Assembly (NCBI GenBank): GCA_017444645.1 | Contig: JAFSWG010000066.1 | Span: forward strand, 1-46,951 | DNA length: 46,951 bases | DNA from: Acholeplasmatales bacterium | GTDB taxonomy: Bacteria > Bacillota_I > Bacilli_A > Acholeplasmatales > Anaeroplasmataceae | Reading direction: 5' to 3' | Shown: positions 35,117 to 43,323 of the stretch, piece by piece | How positions within the stretch are numbered: the stretch's first letter is position 1 | Layout: each line of letters opens with the position of its first letter | Made by a program: the position numbers and the translations under genes | Notes under the pieces: model-generated | Seen by the model: only the letters and a program-made list of their open reading frames with translations | Told to the model about the DNA's origin: nothing | Database searches by the model: none

Positions 35117-35835
35117 AAATAAAGATTTTAACATTATTTCCAGATATGTTTAATGAATTTAAAAATGAATCCATTATTAAACGTGCTATAGATAAGGGAA
35201 TATGTAGTGTAGAATGTATAGATATAAGAGAATATTCTTTAGATAAGCATCATCATGTTGATGATACACCATGTGGTGGTGGAGCTGGTATGGTAATGGC
35301 TGTCGATGTAGTAGCTAGATGTATTAGAGCGAATACTTCAGATAATTCACATATCATTATGATGACTCCACAAGGAGAAAGATATAGCCAAAAGAAGGCA
35401 GAAGAATTAAAAAAATATGATGAGCTAGTTATTCTTTGTGGTCATTATGAAGGCTTTGATGAAAGAATTAGAGATTTTGTAGATGAAGAAATTTCTATTG
35501 GTGATTTTGTTTTAACTGGTGGAGAAATACCAGCAATGGTTATTAGTGATTCTGTTATTAGATTATTAGATAATGCAATTAAAGAAGAATCACATGAAGA
35601 TGATTCATTTTCTACAGGGTTATTAGAATATCCTCAATATACAAGACCTATTGATTTTGAAGGAAAATTAGTACCTGAGGTATTATTATCAGGTAATCAT
35701 AAAAATATTCAAAGATTTAGAAAAAAAGAGGCTTTAAGAAGAACATATCTTAAAAGACCAGATTTATTAGAAAAATATAATTTTACAAAAGAAGAATTAG
35801 AATTATTAGAGGAAATAAAAAAGGAGGAGATTTAA
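35113..35835 (+). CDS. trmD: tRNA (guanine37-N1)-methyltransferase TrmD
   Basis: 240 residues from a TTG start overlapping the rimM stop by 4 nt. SPOUT fold: LTLFPDMFNEFKNESI, VDDTPCGGGAGMVM, LCGHYEGFDERIRDFVDEEISIGDFVLTGGE (split here at the knot) and the C-terminal helices. Methylates G37 of tRNAs reading CNN codons, which prevents +1 frameshifting. rplS, its usual downstream partner, is absent; malQ follows with a TAATG overlap. Confidence 0.98.
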   Translation: MKIKILTLFPDMFNEFKNESIIKRAIDKGICSVECIDIREYSLDKHHHVDDTPCGGGAGMVMAVDVVARCIRANTSDNSHIIMMTPQGERYSQKKAEELKKYDELVILCGHYEGFDERIRDFVDEEISIGDFVLTGGEIPAMVISDSVIRLLDNAIKEESHEDDSFSTGLLEYPQYTRPIDFEGKLVPEVLLSGNHKNIQRFRKKEALRRTYLKRPDLLEKYNFTKEELELLEEIKKEEI

Positions 35836-37286
35836 TGAAAGAATCAGGAATGTTATTACATATCTCAAGTCTTCCAGGTAAATATGGTTGTGGAACTATG
35901 GGAAAATGTGCATATGATTTCATTGATTTTTTAGCTAAATCAGGTGTGAAATTATGGCAAATCCTTCCAGTTGGTCCTACATCATATGGTGATTGTCCAT
36001 ATTCAGCATTAAGTGCTTTCGCATTTAATCCATATTTTATTGATCCTGATATTCTTCTAAGTGAAGGATTAATTGAAGAATCTGATTTACCTCCAGTTAG
36101 AAAAACTAACGAATGTGAATATGAGAATATATATAATTACATATATATAATGCTAAATAAAGCATATTTAAATAAAGATAAATTCAAAGAAGAATTAGAT
36201 TTATTTATAAAAGAAGAAGACTATTGGTTAGATGATTATGCTATGTACATGGTATTGAAGGATGAACAAGAAGGTAAGCCTTGGTATGAATGGTATAATG
36301 ATTTTAAATATCGTAATCAATCATCTTTAGAATGGCTAAAAAGAGAATATGAATATAAAATATTATTCTATAAATTTGTTCAATTTATCGCTTTTAAGCA
36401 ATGGAAAAATGTCAAAGCTTATGCAAATAAGAAGCATATAAAAATAATTGGTGATATGCCAATTTATTGTGCTTATGATTCAGCTGATGTATGGGCATCA
36501 CCTATCCAATTTCAGCTAAGCCCTAATTTAGCACCAGAGAATGTTGCAGGATGTCCACCAGATTATTTTAATGCCGATGGACAATTATGGGGTAATCCAT
36601 TATATGACTGGAATTATATGAAGCGTGATAAGTATTCATGGTGGATAAAAAGAGTTAAACATTCTTTTAAATTATATGATGTATTAAGAATAGATCATTT
36701 TAGAGGCTTTGCAGGATATTATTCAATTCCTTTTGGCTCTCCTACTGCGAGAAATGGTGTTTGGGTAAAGGGGCCTGGTTATGCATTATTTAAAGCAATT
36801 AATAAAGAATGTAAGAACGCAGAAATAATTGCTGAAAATTTAGGATTCTTAACACCTGATGTATTTAAATTATTAAAGGATTGTGGATATCCTGGAATGA
36901 ATATATTCCAATTTGAATTAGGAGATTTAAAGAAGGTTCCTTTAAAGAAAGGATATCCTGAAAATAATGTATTCTATACAGGAACACATGATAATCAAAC
37001 TATTATGTCTTTTTATAATGAATTAAGTTATGATGCAAAGAAATTAGTAGATAAATTATGTGATATTAAATTTACTGATAAACCTAATTTAAAAATAATT
37101 GAATTTGCAATGAAGCAAAATTCTAAATATGTAATTGTACCATTACAAGATTATTTAGGATTAACTGATGAAAAGGGAAGAATGAATATTCCGTCTACTC
37201 CAACAGGAAATTGGAGATATATGGCAAAAAAAGATGATTTTAGTAAAGGATTATCTGATTTTATTAAATCAATTAAAAGGAGCTAG
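35835..37286 (+). CDS. malQ: 4-alpha-glucanotransferase (amylomaltase, GH77)
   Basis: 483 residues, full length. Family motifs: GMLLHISSLPGKYGCGTMG, PVGPTSYGDCPYSALSAFA, VLRIDHFRGFAGYYSIPFG (nucleophile Asp), IIAENLGFL (acid/base Glu) and FYTGTHDNQT (stabilising Asp). Transfers maltooligosaccharide segments in glycogen or starch oligomer use. Placed between trmD and holA with AAAAAGGAGG upstream and one-base overlap with trmD, an unusual position for a sugar enzyme. Confidence 0.97.
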   Translation: MKESGMLLHISSLPGKYGCGTMGKCAYDFIDFLAKSGVKLWQILPVGPTSYGDCPYSALSAFAFNPYFIDPDILLSEGLIEESDLPPVRKTNECEYENIYNYIYIMLNKAYLNKDKFKEELDLFIKEEDYWLDDYAMYMVLKDEQEGKPWYEWYNDFKYRNQSSLEWLKREYEYKILFYKFVQFIAFKQWKNVKAYANKKHIKIIGDMPIYCAYDSADVWASPIQFQLSPNLAPENVAGCPPDYFNADGQLWGNPLYDWNYMKRDKYSWWIKRVKHSFKLYDVLRIDHFRGFAGYYSIPFGSPTARNGVWVKGPGYALFKAINKECKNAEIIAENLGFLTPDVFKLLKDCGYPGMNIFQFELGDLKKVPLKKGYPENNVFYTGTHDNQTIMSFYNELSYDAKKLVDKLCDIKFTDKPNLKIIEFAMKQNSKYVIVPLQDYLGLTDEKGRMNIPSTPTGNWRYMAKKDDFSKGLSDFIKSIKRS

Positions 37287-37294
37287 ATTTATTA

Positions 37295-38224
37295 ATGTAT
37301 AATTATCTTATTTCCTCAGATGATATTGAGGCATTAAATAAAAAAATTGAAGAAATAAATAAAAGCTTTAATCTAGAATTTGATGTCATTAGATATGATC
37401 TAGAGGAAGATAGCTTATACAGTATTATTGATGAATTATCTACAATATCATTATTTGATAATCCTAAATTTGTTATTGTAAAAAACACAAATGGATTAAT
37501 TAAAACATCAGAAAAAACAATGAATGAATTATTGATGGTAATGAATAATAAAGAATCAAATAATGTTATTGTTTTTACTGAATTAGATAAAATAGAATTC
37601 AAAGAAGAAAATCTAGCTAGATTAAGAAAATATTCAGTATATTTTGATATTAAAATAAAGAATATGCCATTAGATCAATATGCAAATGATTATTTATCTA
37701 AATATGGATATTCTATAGATAGTCAAGCTTTAACACAGCTAATTAAATATTCTGTTAATCTAGCTACATTAAGAAATAATTTAGATATTTTAATTTGTTA
37801 TAAGGACGATATTAAAAAAATAGATGTAACAGATGTTAATAAAATGGTAAAACAACCACTTGAGGATAATATCTTTTCTTTAATTGATATGGTATTAAAT
37901 AAAAATAAAAAAGCTATATTTAAAATGTATAATGATTTTAAAACAGAAAATATAGCTCCTTCATATATCGTTTCTATGCTTATTAATAAGTTTCAAGAAA
38001 TGTATGATGTATATTATTTAGCACGTGGTGGTGCTGACCAACAATCTATCATGGATTTATTTAATGTAAGTAGTGGTAAGGCATATTATATGTTAAAGAA
38101 TGCTAAGCAAGCATCTTTAGATGAAATAAGAAGTAATTTAAATGCTTTATCTGAATTAGAATATAATATTAGAACAGGTAAAGTAGATCAATATATTGGA
38201 TTAGAATTATATTTATTAAGATAA
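37295..38224 (+). CDS. holA: DNA polymerase III subunit delta
   Basis: 309 residues. Clamp-loader delta subunit: N-terminal domain (YLISSDDIEALNKKIEEI, LFDNPKFVIVKN), lid, and collar helices (NIFSLIDMVLNKNKKAIF, NLNALSELEYNIRTGKVD). Opens the beta clamp during replication. Usually located next to rpsT, which is true here (convergent). Ribosome-binding site AAAAGGAG 15 nt upstream. Confidence 0.93.
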   Translation: MYNYLISSDDIEALNKKIEEINKSFNLEFDVIRYDLEEDSLYSIIDELSTISLFDNPKFVIVKNTNGLIKTSEKTMNELLMVMNNKESNNVIVFTELDKIEFKEENLARLRKYSVYFDIKIKNMPLDQYANDYLSKYGYSIDSQALTQLIKYSVNLATLRNNLDILICYKDDIKKIDVTDVNKMVKQPLEDNIFSLIDMVLNKNKKAIFKMYNDFKTENIAPSYIVSMLINKFQEMYDVYYLARGGADQQSIMDLFNVSSGKAYYMLKNAKQASLDEIRSNLNALSELEYNIRTGKVDQYIGLELYLLR

Positions 38225-38229
38225 AAACA

Positions 38230-38255
38230 AAAAAACACCTTTTTAGGTGCTTTTT
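38230..38255. terminator. Bidirectional terminator between holA and rpsT
   Basis: CACCT-TTTT-AGGTG with flanking A-run and T-run. Confidence 0.85.
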
Positions 38256-38275
38256 GTTATAAAAATCTATAATTA

Positions 38276-38539
38276 TTACTTTAATGTATTTACAGCATTA
38301 GCTAATTCAGCCTTATGTCTTGCAACATAATTCTTATGAACGATGTGCTTAGCTTCAGCTTTATCTAACTTCTTATAAGCTAAATTTAAAGCAGTAGTAG
38401 CCTTTTCTACGTCCTTAGCTTCAACAGCAGCATATACAGCCTTCATTGCAGACTTTAATGATGATTTAAATGATTGGTTAGCTAATCTAGCCTTTTCATT
38501 TGTACGGATACGCTTAATTTGTTGTTTAATATTTGCCAT
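38276..38539 (-). CDS. rpsT: 30S ribosomal protein S20
   Basis: 87 residues starting MANIKQQIKRIRTNEKARLAN, the standard S20 N-terminus. The frame stays open 60 nt further upstream, but GGAGGTGA sits directly before 38539 and the promoter lies inside that extension. Basic helical bundle that binds 16S rRNA. Single-gene unit. Confidence 0.97.
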   Translation of the reverse strand: MANIKQQIKRIRTNEKARLANQSFKSSLKSAMKAVYAAVEAKDVEKATTALNLAYKKLDKAEAKHIVHKNYVARHKAELANAVNTLK

Positions 38540-38570
38540 GATTTCACCTCCGCTATCGCATGCAACAACA

Positions 38571-38599
38571 ATTATAACAAATAAAATATTCAAGTGCAA
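38571..38599 (-). promoter_or_regulatory. Promoter of rpsT
   Basis: Minus strand: TTGCAC (38599-38594), 17-bp spacer, TATAAT (38576-38571) preceded by TGT, giving an extended -10. Confidence 0.8.
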
Positions 38600-38651
38600 G
38601 TAAAAAATTCAAAAATTAATATATAAATATTAATAATAAAGGAGATTTAGT

Positions 38652-39956
38652 ATGGAAATATATGTAGATAAATATATAAAGGATTACAATAACGCTACTA
38701 AAGGAATAAATGAAGCTATTAGATATTTATCTAATAATGGTGGTGGAAAATTAATTTTTTCTAAAAATAAAGAATATATAAGTGGAATGATTAATTTATT
38801 AAGCGATGTAGAATTATATTTTGAAAAGAATTCTATGCTTAAAGCATCTAATAATTTATCAGATTTTAATTATTTAGATAATTCTATTCCTAAAGAATTA
38901 GATATACCTACATATAAGGATTGTAGTTATAATGGTAAGCCTACAAAATTCTTTATTTATGCTTATAAAGTAAACAATATAAAGATATCTGGCGAAGGTA
39001 TTATAGATGGTAATGAAGAAATATTTTATGGAAAACAAAATGATCATCATATAGATGGTAAATTTTATCCTCGTGTACCATTAGTATATTTTGAAGGCTG
39101 TACGAATTTTAGTTTAATCAATATTAATATAAGAAGAAGTGGATTTTGGACAATTCATTTAATTGGCTGTGATGGTGGAATGATTGATGGTATTAGTATC
39201 AGCAATAATAGAAAATTTGCATGTACTGATGGAATTGATCCTGATCATTCAAGAAATATAGTAATAAAAAACTGTTATATTGAATCAGCTGATGATTGTG
39301 TAGTATTCAAATCAACTGAGGATAATATGTTATATGGTGATACTAAAAATATAATAGTATCTGATTGTGTTTTTAAATCAACTAGTGCGGCTATTAAATT
39401 TGGTAGTGAAACCTGTGGTGATATCCATGATATAAGAATAAATAATATTAAGGTATTAGATACAAATAGAGGAATATCATTTCAGTTAAGAGATAAAGGA
39501 AATATTTATAATATAGATATATCTAATATTAATATGGAAACACATAGATTTCATCCACTTGAATGGTGGGGAAAGGGAGAACCAATATTTATTAGTGCTG
39601 TAAGAAGAAAGGAAAGCATTAATACAGGATATATTAAAAATGTTATTATAAAGGATATAAATATCATTAGTGAAAATGGAATATTTATATATGGAGAGAA
39701 TAATATATCAAATATTAATTTAGAAAATATTAATATTGAATTAAAATCAATTACAGATTTTGAAAGAGGAAATCATGATTTAAGGCCTTATTATAAGGAT
39801 GATTATTTAATAGAAAGAAAGACAGAAGCCCTATATTTAAATGGAGCAAATAACATTAGTCTTAAAAATTTAAATATTAAGATAAATGATAATTTTAAAG
39901 ATTCAATTGGAGAATTATTTTATATGAATAACATTAGTAATTTATCAATTGAATAA
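38652..39956 (+). CDS. GH28-family glycoside hydrolase (polygalacturonase-like), no signal peptide
   Basis: 434 residues in a right-handed beta-helix pattern. The three GH28 catalytic aspartates are present: CTDGID (Asp193) and ADDC (Asp214, Asp215). The GHG motif reads FGSETCG, so the usual His is missing; the RIK motif reads QLRDKG. There is no signal peptide or membrane segment, so it should act in the cytoplasm on imported oligogalacturonides, releasing galacturonate for uxaC-uxaB-uxaA. Site AAAGGAG 9 nt upstream. A different GH28 substrate (for example rhamnogalacturonan) is possible. Confidence 0.9.
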   Translation: MEIYVDKYIKDYNNATKGINEAIRYLSNNGGGKLIFSKNKEYISGMINLLSDVELYFEKNSMLKASNNLSDFNYLDNSIPKELDIPTYKDCSYNGKPTKFFIYAYKVNNIKISGEGIIDGNEEIFYGKQNDHHIDGKFYPRVPLVYFEGCTNFSLININIRRSGFWTIHLIGCDGGMIDGISISNNRKFACTDGIDPDHSRNIVIKNCYIESADDCVVFKSTEDNMLYGDTKNIIVSDCVFKSTSAAIKFGSETCGDIHDIRINNIKVLDTNRGISFQLRDKGNIYNIDISNINMETHRFHPLEWWGKGEPIFISAVRRKESINTGYIKNVIIKDINIISENGIFIYGENNISNINLENINIELKSITDFERGNHDLRPYYKDDYLIERKTEALYLNGANNISLKNLNIKINDNFKDSIGELFYMNNISNLSIE

Positions 39957-39978
39957 TAAATATTAATTATGATATAAT
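39949..39978 (+). promoter_or_regulatory. Promoter of pgsA (and probably recA)
   Basis: TTGAAT (39949-39954), 18-bp spacer, TATAAT (39973-39978) preceded by TGA. An AT-only perfect 9-bp inverted repeat ATTAATTAT-gat-ATAATTAAT (39962-39982) covers the -10. Confidence 0.65.
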
Positions 39979-40013
39979 TAATGTGTTAATTTAACGGAAA
40001 GAAAGTGAATTTT

Positions 40014-40613
40014 ATGACATTACCTAATAAGCTTACAATGCTAAGAATAATATTAGTGCCTGTTATGGTAGTAATAGCATTTATACCATATTTAAATAGT
40101 CATTATATTTTTAATTCTTTAACTATTTCAAATTTTATTTGTTTGATTATATTTGCCATAGCTTCAATCACTGATTTTTTAGATGGTAAGATTGCAAGAA
40201 AATATAATTTAGTAACAACATTTGGTAAATTTGCAGATCCACTAGCAGATAAGATGCTTGTTACAAGTGCAATGGTTATTTTATGTTTACAAATGAATGG
40301 AACTAAGTATTGGTGGTTTTTACCAGCATGGGGCTTAATATTAATTTTATGTAGAGATTTAGTAGTAGACGGTGTTAGATTCATCGCAGCAGGTAAGGGC
40401 GTGACTATTGCGGCAGATATTTTTGGTAAAACAAAAACATTTGTTACAATGTTTGCGTTAGTATTCTTATTCTTGTGGCAAGTTAATTTTAACGATGTAC
40501 CTGTATTCGGATATATAGGAATGGTATTAATGTATGTTGGAATATTATTTACTGTAATATCAGGTGTAAGATACATTTATAGTGCTAGAAAGATAATTTT
40601 TGAGTCAATTTAG
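40014..40613 (+). CDS. pgsA: CDP-diacylglycerol--glycerol-3-phosphate 3-phosphatidyltransferase
   Basis: 199 residues from the ATG at 40014; the in-frame GTG at 40005 is closer to the promoter and lacks a site. MTLPNKLTMLRIILVP start typical of PgsA. The CDP-alcohol motif is intact: DFLDGKIARK then TTFGKFADPLADK (D-G-x2-A-R-x8-G-x3-D-x3-D). About five membrane helices. Makes phosphatidylglycerol phosphate, the precursor of the lipid used by Lgt. recA follows after 80 nt; cinA, often between them, is absent. Confidence 0.96.
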   Translation: MTLPNKLTMLRIILVPVMVVIAFIPYLNSHYIFNSLTISNFICLIIFAIASITDFLDGKIARKYNLVTTFGKFADPLADKMLVTSAMVILCLQMNGTKYWWFLPAWGLILILCRDLVVDGVRFIAAGKGVTIAADIFGKTKTFVTMFALVFLFLWQVNFNDVPVFGYIGMVLMYVGILFTVISGVRYIYSARKIIFESI

Positions 40614-40693
40614 TAAAAAATTTAAAAAAATTTAATTTTTACGAAAAATTTTAAAACTTTTTGCCTATTATTATAATGGAGGTAAATTTTTAT

Positions 40694-41674
40694 ATGGCTG
40701 AAATTGATAGAAAAGCTGCCCTTGAAGCAGCGATGAAACAAATCGAAAAGGAGTTTGGAAAAGGCTCAGTAATGAGACTTGGAGATAATATCGATCGCAA
40801 GGTTGAAGTTATTCCTACAGGCTCTATTGCCCTTGACAAGGCACTTGGTGTTGGTGGTTATCCAAAGGGAAGAATAATTGAAATCTATGGACCTGAATCT
40901 TCTGGTAAGACTACATTTGCTCTTCACGCAATTGCTAATGCCCAAAAAGATGGAGGATATGCCGCATTTATTGATGCAGAGCATGCCTTAGATCCTGTAT
41001 ATGCTAAGAATTTAGGAGTGGATACTGAAAATCTAATTTTATCTCAACCTGATTCTGGTGAACAAGCACTTGAGATTGCAGAAGCCCTAATTAAGTCAGG
41101 AAGCGTTGATATCATTGTTATCGACTCAGTTGCCGCATTAGTACCAGAAGCCGAATTAAATGGCGAAATGGGAGATAATCATGTAGGCTTACATGCAAGA
41201 CTAATGAGTCAAGCTATGAGAAAAATGTCTGGTTTAATTTCTAAGACTAATTGTGTTGCAATATTCATTAACCAAATAAGAGAAAAGGTTGGTGTAATGT
41301 TTGGTAATCCAGAAACTACAACAGGTGGTAGAGCATTAAAATTCTTCGCATCAGTTAGAATGGAAATTAGAAAAGGTGAAGCTATAAAAGACGGCTCAGC
41401 TGTATTAGGTAATATAACTAATATTAAAGTCGTAAAGAACAAGGTAGCTCCACCATTTAAGACTGCTTCAGTAGAAATCATCTATGGTAAGGGTATTTCT
41501 AAGGAAGGAGAAATTGTAGATTTAGCTTCTGAATTAGATATTATCCATAAGAGTGGTGCATGGTTTAGTTACAATGGTATAAAGATTGGCCAGGGTAGAG
41601 AAAACACAAAGCAATATCTATTAGATAATCCTGAAATTGAAAAGGAAATTGAAGAAAAGTTAATGGCAATTTAG
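40694..41674 (+). CDS. recA: Recombinase RecA
   Basis: 326 residues from the ATG at 40694 (GGAGGT upstream); the frame extends 33 nt further but that part includes the ribosome-binding site. Walker [10 protein letters not shown], Walker [11 protein letters not shown], loop L1 [11 protein letters not shown] and L2 region [27 protein letters not shown]. It is about 20 residues shorter than usual because the acidic C-terminal tail is cut to [13 protein letters not shown]. No recognisable LexA box in the AT-rich leader (40614-40693). A TATAAT at 40672 abuts the ribosome-binding site and is unlikely to be its promoter. Confidence 0.98.
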   Translation: MAEIDRKAALEAAMKQIEKEFGKGSVMRLGDNIDRKVEVIPTGSIALDKALGVGGYPKGRIIEIYGPESSGKTTFALHAIANAQKDGGYAAFIDAEHALDPVYAKNLGVDTENLILSQPDSGEQALEIAEALIKSGSVDIIVIDSVAALVPEAELNGEMGDNHVGLHARLMSQAMRKMSGLISKTNCVAIFINQIREKVGVMFGNPETTTGGRALKFFASVRMEIRKGEAIKDGSAVLGNITNIKVVKNKVAPPFKTASVEIIYGKGISKEGEIVDLASELDIIHKSGAWFSYNGIKIGQGRENTKQYLLDNPEIEKEIEEKLMAI

Positions 41675-41678
41675 TCAA

Positions 41679-41707
41679 GAATAAGCACAGTATAAAAGCT
41701 GTGCTTA
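41679..41707 (+). terminator. Probable terminator of recA
   Basis: 11-bp perfect stem AATAAGCACAG / CTGTGCTTATT with an 8-nt loop; T-run only further on at about 41723. Confidence 0.7.
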
Positions 41708-41731
41708 TTACTTTAATTAATGCTTTTTTTC

Positions 41732-41760
41732 GTTGACATTAAACCTTTATTACGCTATAA
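41732..41760 (+). promoter_or_regulatory. Consensus promoter of tRNA-Ser
   Basis: TTGACA (41732-41737), exactly 17 bp, TATAAT (41755-41760). ACGCTA / TAGCGT flanks the -10 as a small inverted repeat. Confidence 0.9.
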
Positions 41761-41780
41761 TGAAATAGCGTACTTGGTAT

Positions 41781-41871
41781 GGAGTAATACTCAAGAGGCT
41801 CAAGAGGCTTCCCTGCTAAGGAAGTAGACCGGGTAACTGGTGCGAGGGTTCGAATCCCTCTTGCTCCGCCA
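41781..41871 (+). tRNA. tRNA-Ser (anticodon GCU)
   Basis: 91 nt with encoded CCA. Acceptor GGAGTAA pairs with TTGCTCC. D-arm CTC...GAG. Anticodon stem CTTCC/GGAAG with loop CTGCTAA gives anticodon GCU (reads AGU/AGC). Long variable arm, as class II tRNAs have. T-arm GAGGG-TTCGAAT-CCCTC. The 3' end from the T-arm to CCA is repeated as attachment-like sites downstream, so this gene is the integration target of the cassette stack. Confidence 0.97.
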
Positions 41872-41872
41872 T
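41857..41872 (+). repeat. Attachment-like core A (tRNA-Ser 3' end)
   Basis: CCTCTTGCTCCGCCAT. Identical over 16 nt to core C (44736-44751) and 15 of 16 to core B (43079-43094). Confidence 0.9.
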
Positions 41873-41948
41873 TATAAATTCGAAATCGAAGGCCATAAGT
41901 TCTATTATTCTAATGGAAGCGTAGTAATGGTTATCGATTTATAGCATA
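41872..41948 (+). repeat. Left-end structured element, copy A
   Basis: Begins right after CCA and ends in TAGCATA exactly 73 nt after the first C of CCA. Internal pairing: TATAAATTCGA (41873-41883) with TCGATTTATA (41934-41943), and hairpin TTCTATTA-TTC-TAATGGAA (41900-41918). Same position and end in copies B and C. Confidence 0.8.
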
Positions 41949-41955
41949 TTGAAGT

Positions 41956-41988
41956 CGTCTTAAAACAATTAAGACGATTTTTCTTTTT
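41956..41988 (+). terminator. Terminator downstream of tRNA-Ser in cassette 1
   Basis: CGTCTTAA-AACAA-TTAAGACG then ATTTTTCTTTTT. It ends the tRNA transcript. Confidence 0.92.
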
Positions 41989-42015
41989 CATACTAATGAT
42001 TAAAGAATAAAACTA

Positions 42016-42024
42016 TGATAAAAT
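42016..42024 (+). promoter_or_regulatory. Promoter of the cassette 1 gene
   Basis: TGATAAAAT extended -10; GGTGGTGTT lies at 42038-42046, 3 nt before the TTG start. Confidence 0.6.
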
Positions 42025-42049
42025 AGAGGTAACTATAGGTGGTGTTAAT

Positions 42050-43051
42050 TTGAAAAATAATGATTTAATAGAAAATACAAATGATATTGTTTTTTCACAA
42101 ATTGAAGACATAAAAAAAGACATTATTAGTACAAGAAATAAAATTTTGACTGATGCTAATAAAGAATTAATAAACATGTATTTTAGGATTGGAAAAATAA
42201 TTAGTGAAAATCAAAAATATGGATCTAATTTTATAAATTCTTTATCTACATCTTTAAAAATAGAATTTCCAGATACTACTGGTTTTTCACCTAGAAATCT
42301 AGCAAGAATGAGAAAATTTTATGAAACATATAAGGACTTATCAAATTTGCCAACGGCATTGGCAAAATTGCCATGGAGCTTTAATAATCTATTGATTGAT
42401 AGAATTGATGATGTAAATAAAAGAATATGGTATGCTGAAAAATGTATAGAAAATTCGTGGAGTTATGTAGTCTTAGACCATCAAATAGATTTAGATTTAT
42501 ATGATAGACAAGCTGATAAAACAAGAAAATTAACAAATTATAGTAATCACTTACCAGAAATCCAAGGAGAACTTGCTATTGATGTTATAAAGGATCCTTA
42601 TATATTTGAGCTTGCTGGTATAACCGAAAAATCTAAAGAATTAGATATTGAAAAAGCAATGATTGAAAGAATTAAAAGTGTTTTATTGGAATTAGGTAAA
42701 GGATTCTCCTTTGTTGGAAATCAATATAGAATAAGTACTGAGAATAAAGATTATTATATTGACTTATTGTTCTATCATTTAAAACTAAGGTGTTATGTTG
42801 TGGTTGAACTAAAAAATGTTGATTTTGATCCATCATTTATAGGCCAATTACAATTTTATATAACTGCAGTTGATGAAACGCTAAAATCAAAAGAAGATAA
42901 TCAAACAATTGGTTTATTACTATGTAGGAATAAAGATAAAAACTCAGTTGAATGGTCATTAAAATCATCATTTGCCCCTATAGGTGTAGCGTCTTATGAA
43001 ATTAAAGAATACTTACCAACAGAAGAGGAATTAAATAAGTATTTAAAATAA
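42050..43051 (+). CDS. YhcG-family (DUF1016) PD-(D/E)XK nuclease
   Basis: 333 residues from a TTG start supported by GGTGTT and 3 nt. N-terminal DUF1016 part (about 15-165: INMYFRIGKIISENQKYGS, FSPRNLARMRKFYETY, LPWSFNNLLIDRIDD). C-terminal PD-(D/E)XK nuclease: YYIDLLFYH (Asp238) and VVELKN (Glu253, Lys255), then FIGQLQFYITAVDE. YhcG proteins are found with restriction systems and in defence islands; a role in cutting foreign DNA is inferred. Stand-alone in its cassette. The stop is 13 nt before the right-end motif, with no terminator of its own. Confidence 0.93.
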   Translation: MKNNDLIENTNDIVFSQIEDIKKDIISTRNKILTDANKELINMYFRIGKIISENQKYGSNFINSLSTSLKIEFPDTTGFSPRNLARMRKFYETYKDLSNLPTALAKLPWSFNNLLIDRIDDVNKRIWYAEKCIENSWSYVVLDHQIDLDLYDRQADKTRKLTNYSNHLPEIQGELAIDVIKDPYIFELAGITEKSKELDIEKAMIERIKSVLLELGKGFSFVGNQYRISTENKDYYIDLLFYHLKLRCYVVVELKNVDFDPSFIGQLQFYITAVDETLKSKEDNQTIGLLLCRNKDKNSVEWSLKSSFAPIGVASYEIKEYLPTEEELNKYLK

Positions 43052-43064
43052 ATATTTGATTTTG

Positions 43065-43094
43065 AATCGGACAACGTCCCCCTTGCTCCGCCAT
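43065..43094 (+). repeat. Right end plus attachment-like core B
   Basis: AATCGGACAACGT (43065-43077), one base, then CCCCTTGCTCCGCCAT (43079-43094). The 13-mer is identical to that before core C and at the same distance from the core. Confidence 0.88.
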
Positions 43095-43170
43095 TATAAA
43101 TTCGAAATCGAAGGTCATGAATTCTATTATTCTAATGGAAGTTTGGTAATGGTTATCGATTTATAGCATA
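43094..43170 (+). repeat. Left-end structured element, copy B
   Basis: TAGCATA at 43164-43170, 73 nt after the first C of CCA (43091). Differs from copy A at about 6 positions in this stretch; both pairing elements are kept. Confidence 0.8.
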
Positions 43171-43178
43171 TTAAAAGT

Positions 43179-43207
43179 CGTCTTCATAAAGAAGGCGAAT
43201 TTTTTTG
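43179..43207 (+). terminator. Terminator in cassette 2 left end
   Basis: CGTCTTC-ATAAA-GAAGGCG then AATTTTTTT. It is the first terminator after the cassette 1 gene, so it should end that mRNA. Confidence 0.9.
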
Positions 43208-43304
43208 TTTATAATTGTTATTGACGAAAAATTCAAGAACTAGCAAAAAAGTCAACATACAAGTATTAATAAAACAATCATTTGAAAACTTAATTTTATA
43301 AAAA

Positions 43305-43318
43305 TGTAGAATTCTACA
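43305..43318. promoter_or_regulatory. 14-bp perfect palindrome
   Basis: TGTAGAATTCTACA, about 80 bp upstream of the main operator; possible regulator or recombination protein site. Function unknown. Confidence 0.5.
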
Positions 43319-43323
43319 AAAAA

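Larger units (their letters stand above)
41857..43094 (+). mobile_element. Defence cassette 1 (YhcG/DUF1016 nuclease), bounded by tRNA-end repeats
   Basis: About 1.2 kb from core A to core B. Contents in order: core, structured left element, terminator, extended -10 promoter, one gene, right-end motif AATCGGACAACGT, core. No recombinase. Its first 102 nt (41860-41961) match the first 103 nt of cassette 2 (43082-43184) at about 92%, showing recent common origin. 41675-42049 otherwise contains only the recA terminator and tRNA-Ser. Confidence 0.75.

Noticed and set aside
40672..40677. TATAAT as the -10 of recA.
   Set aside because: It touches the GGAGG site, so transcription would start inside or after the ribosome-binding site.
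40614..40693. SOS (LexA) box in front of recA.
   Set aside because: The region is A/T tracts only; no CGAAC...GTTCG-type palindrome is present.
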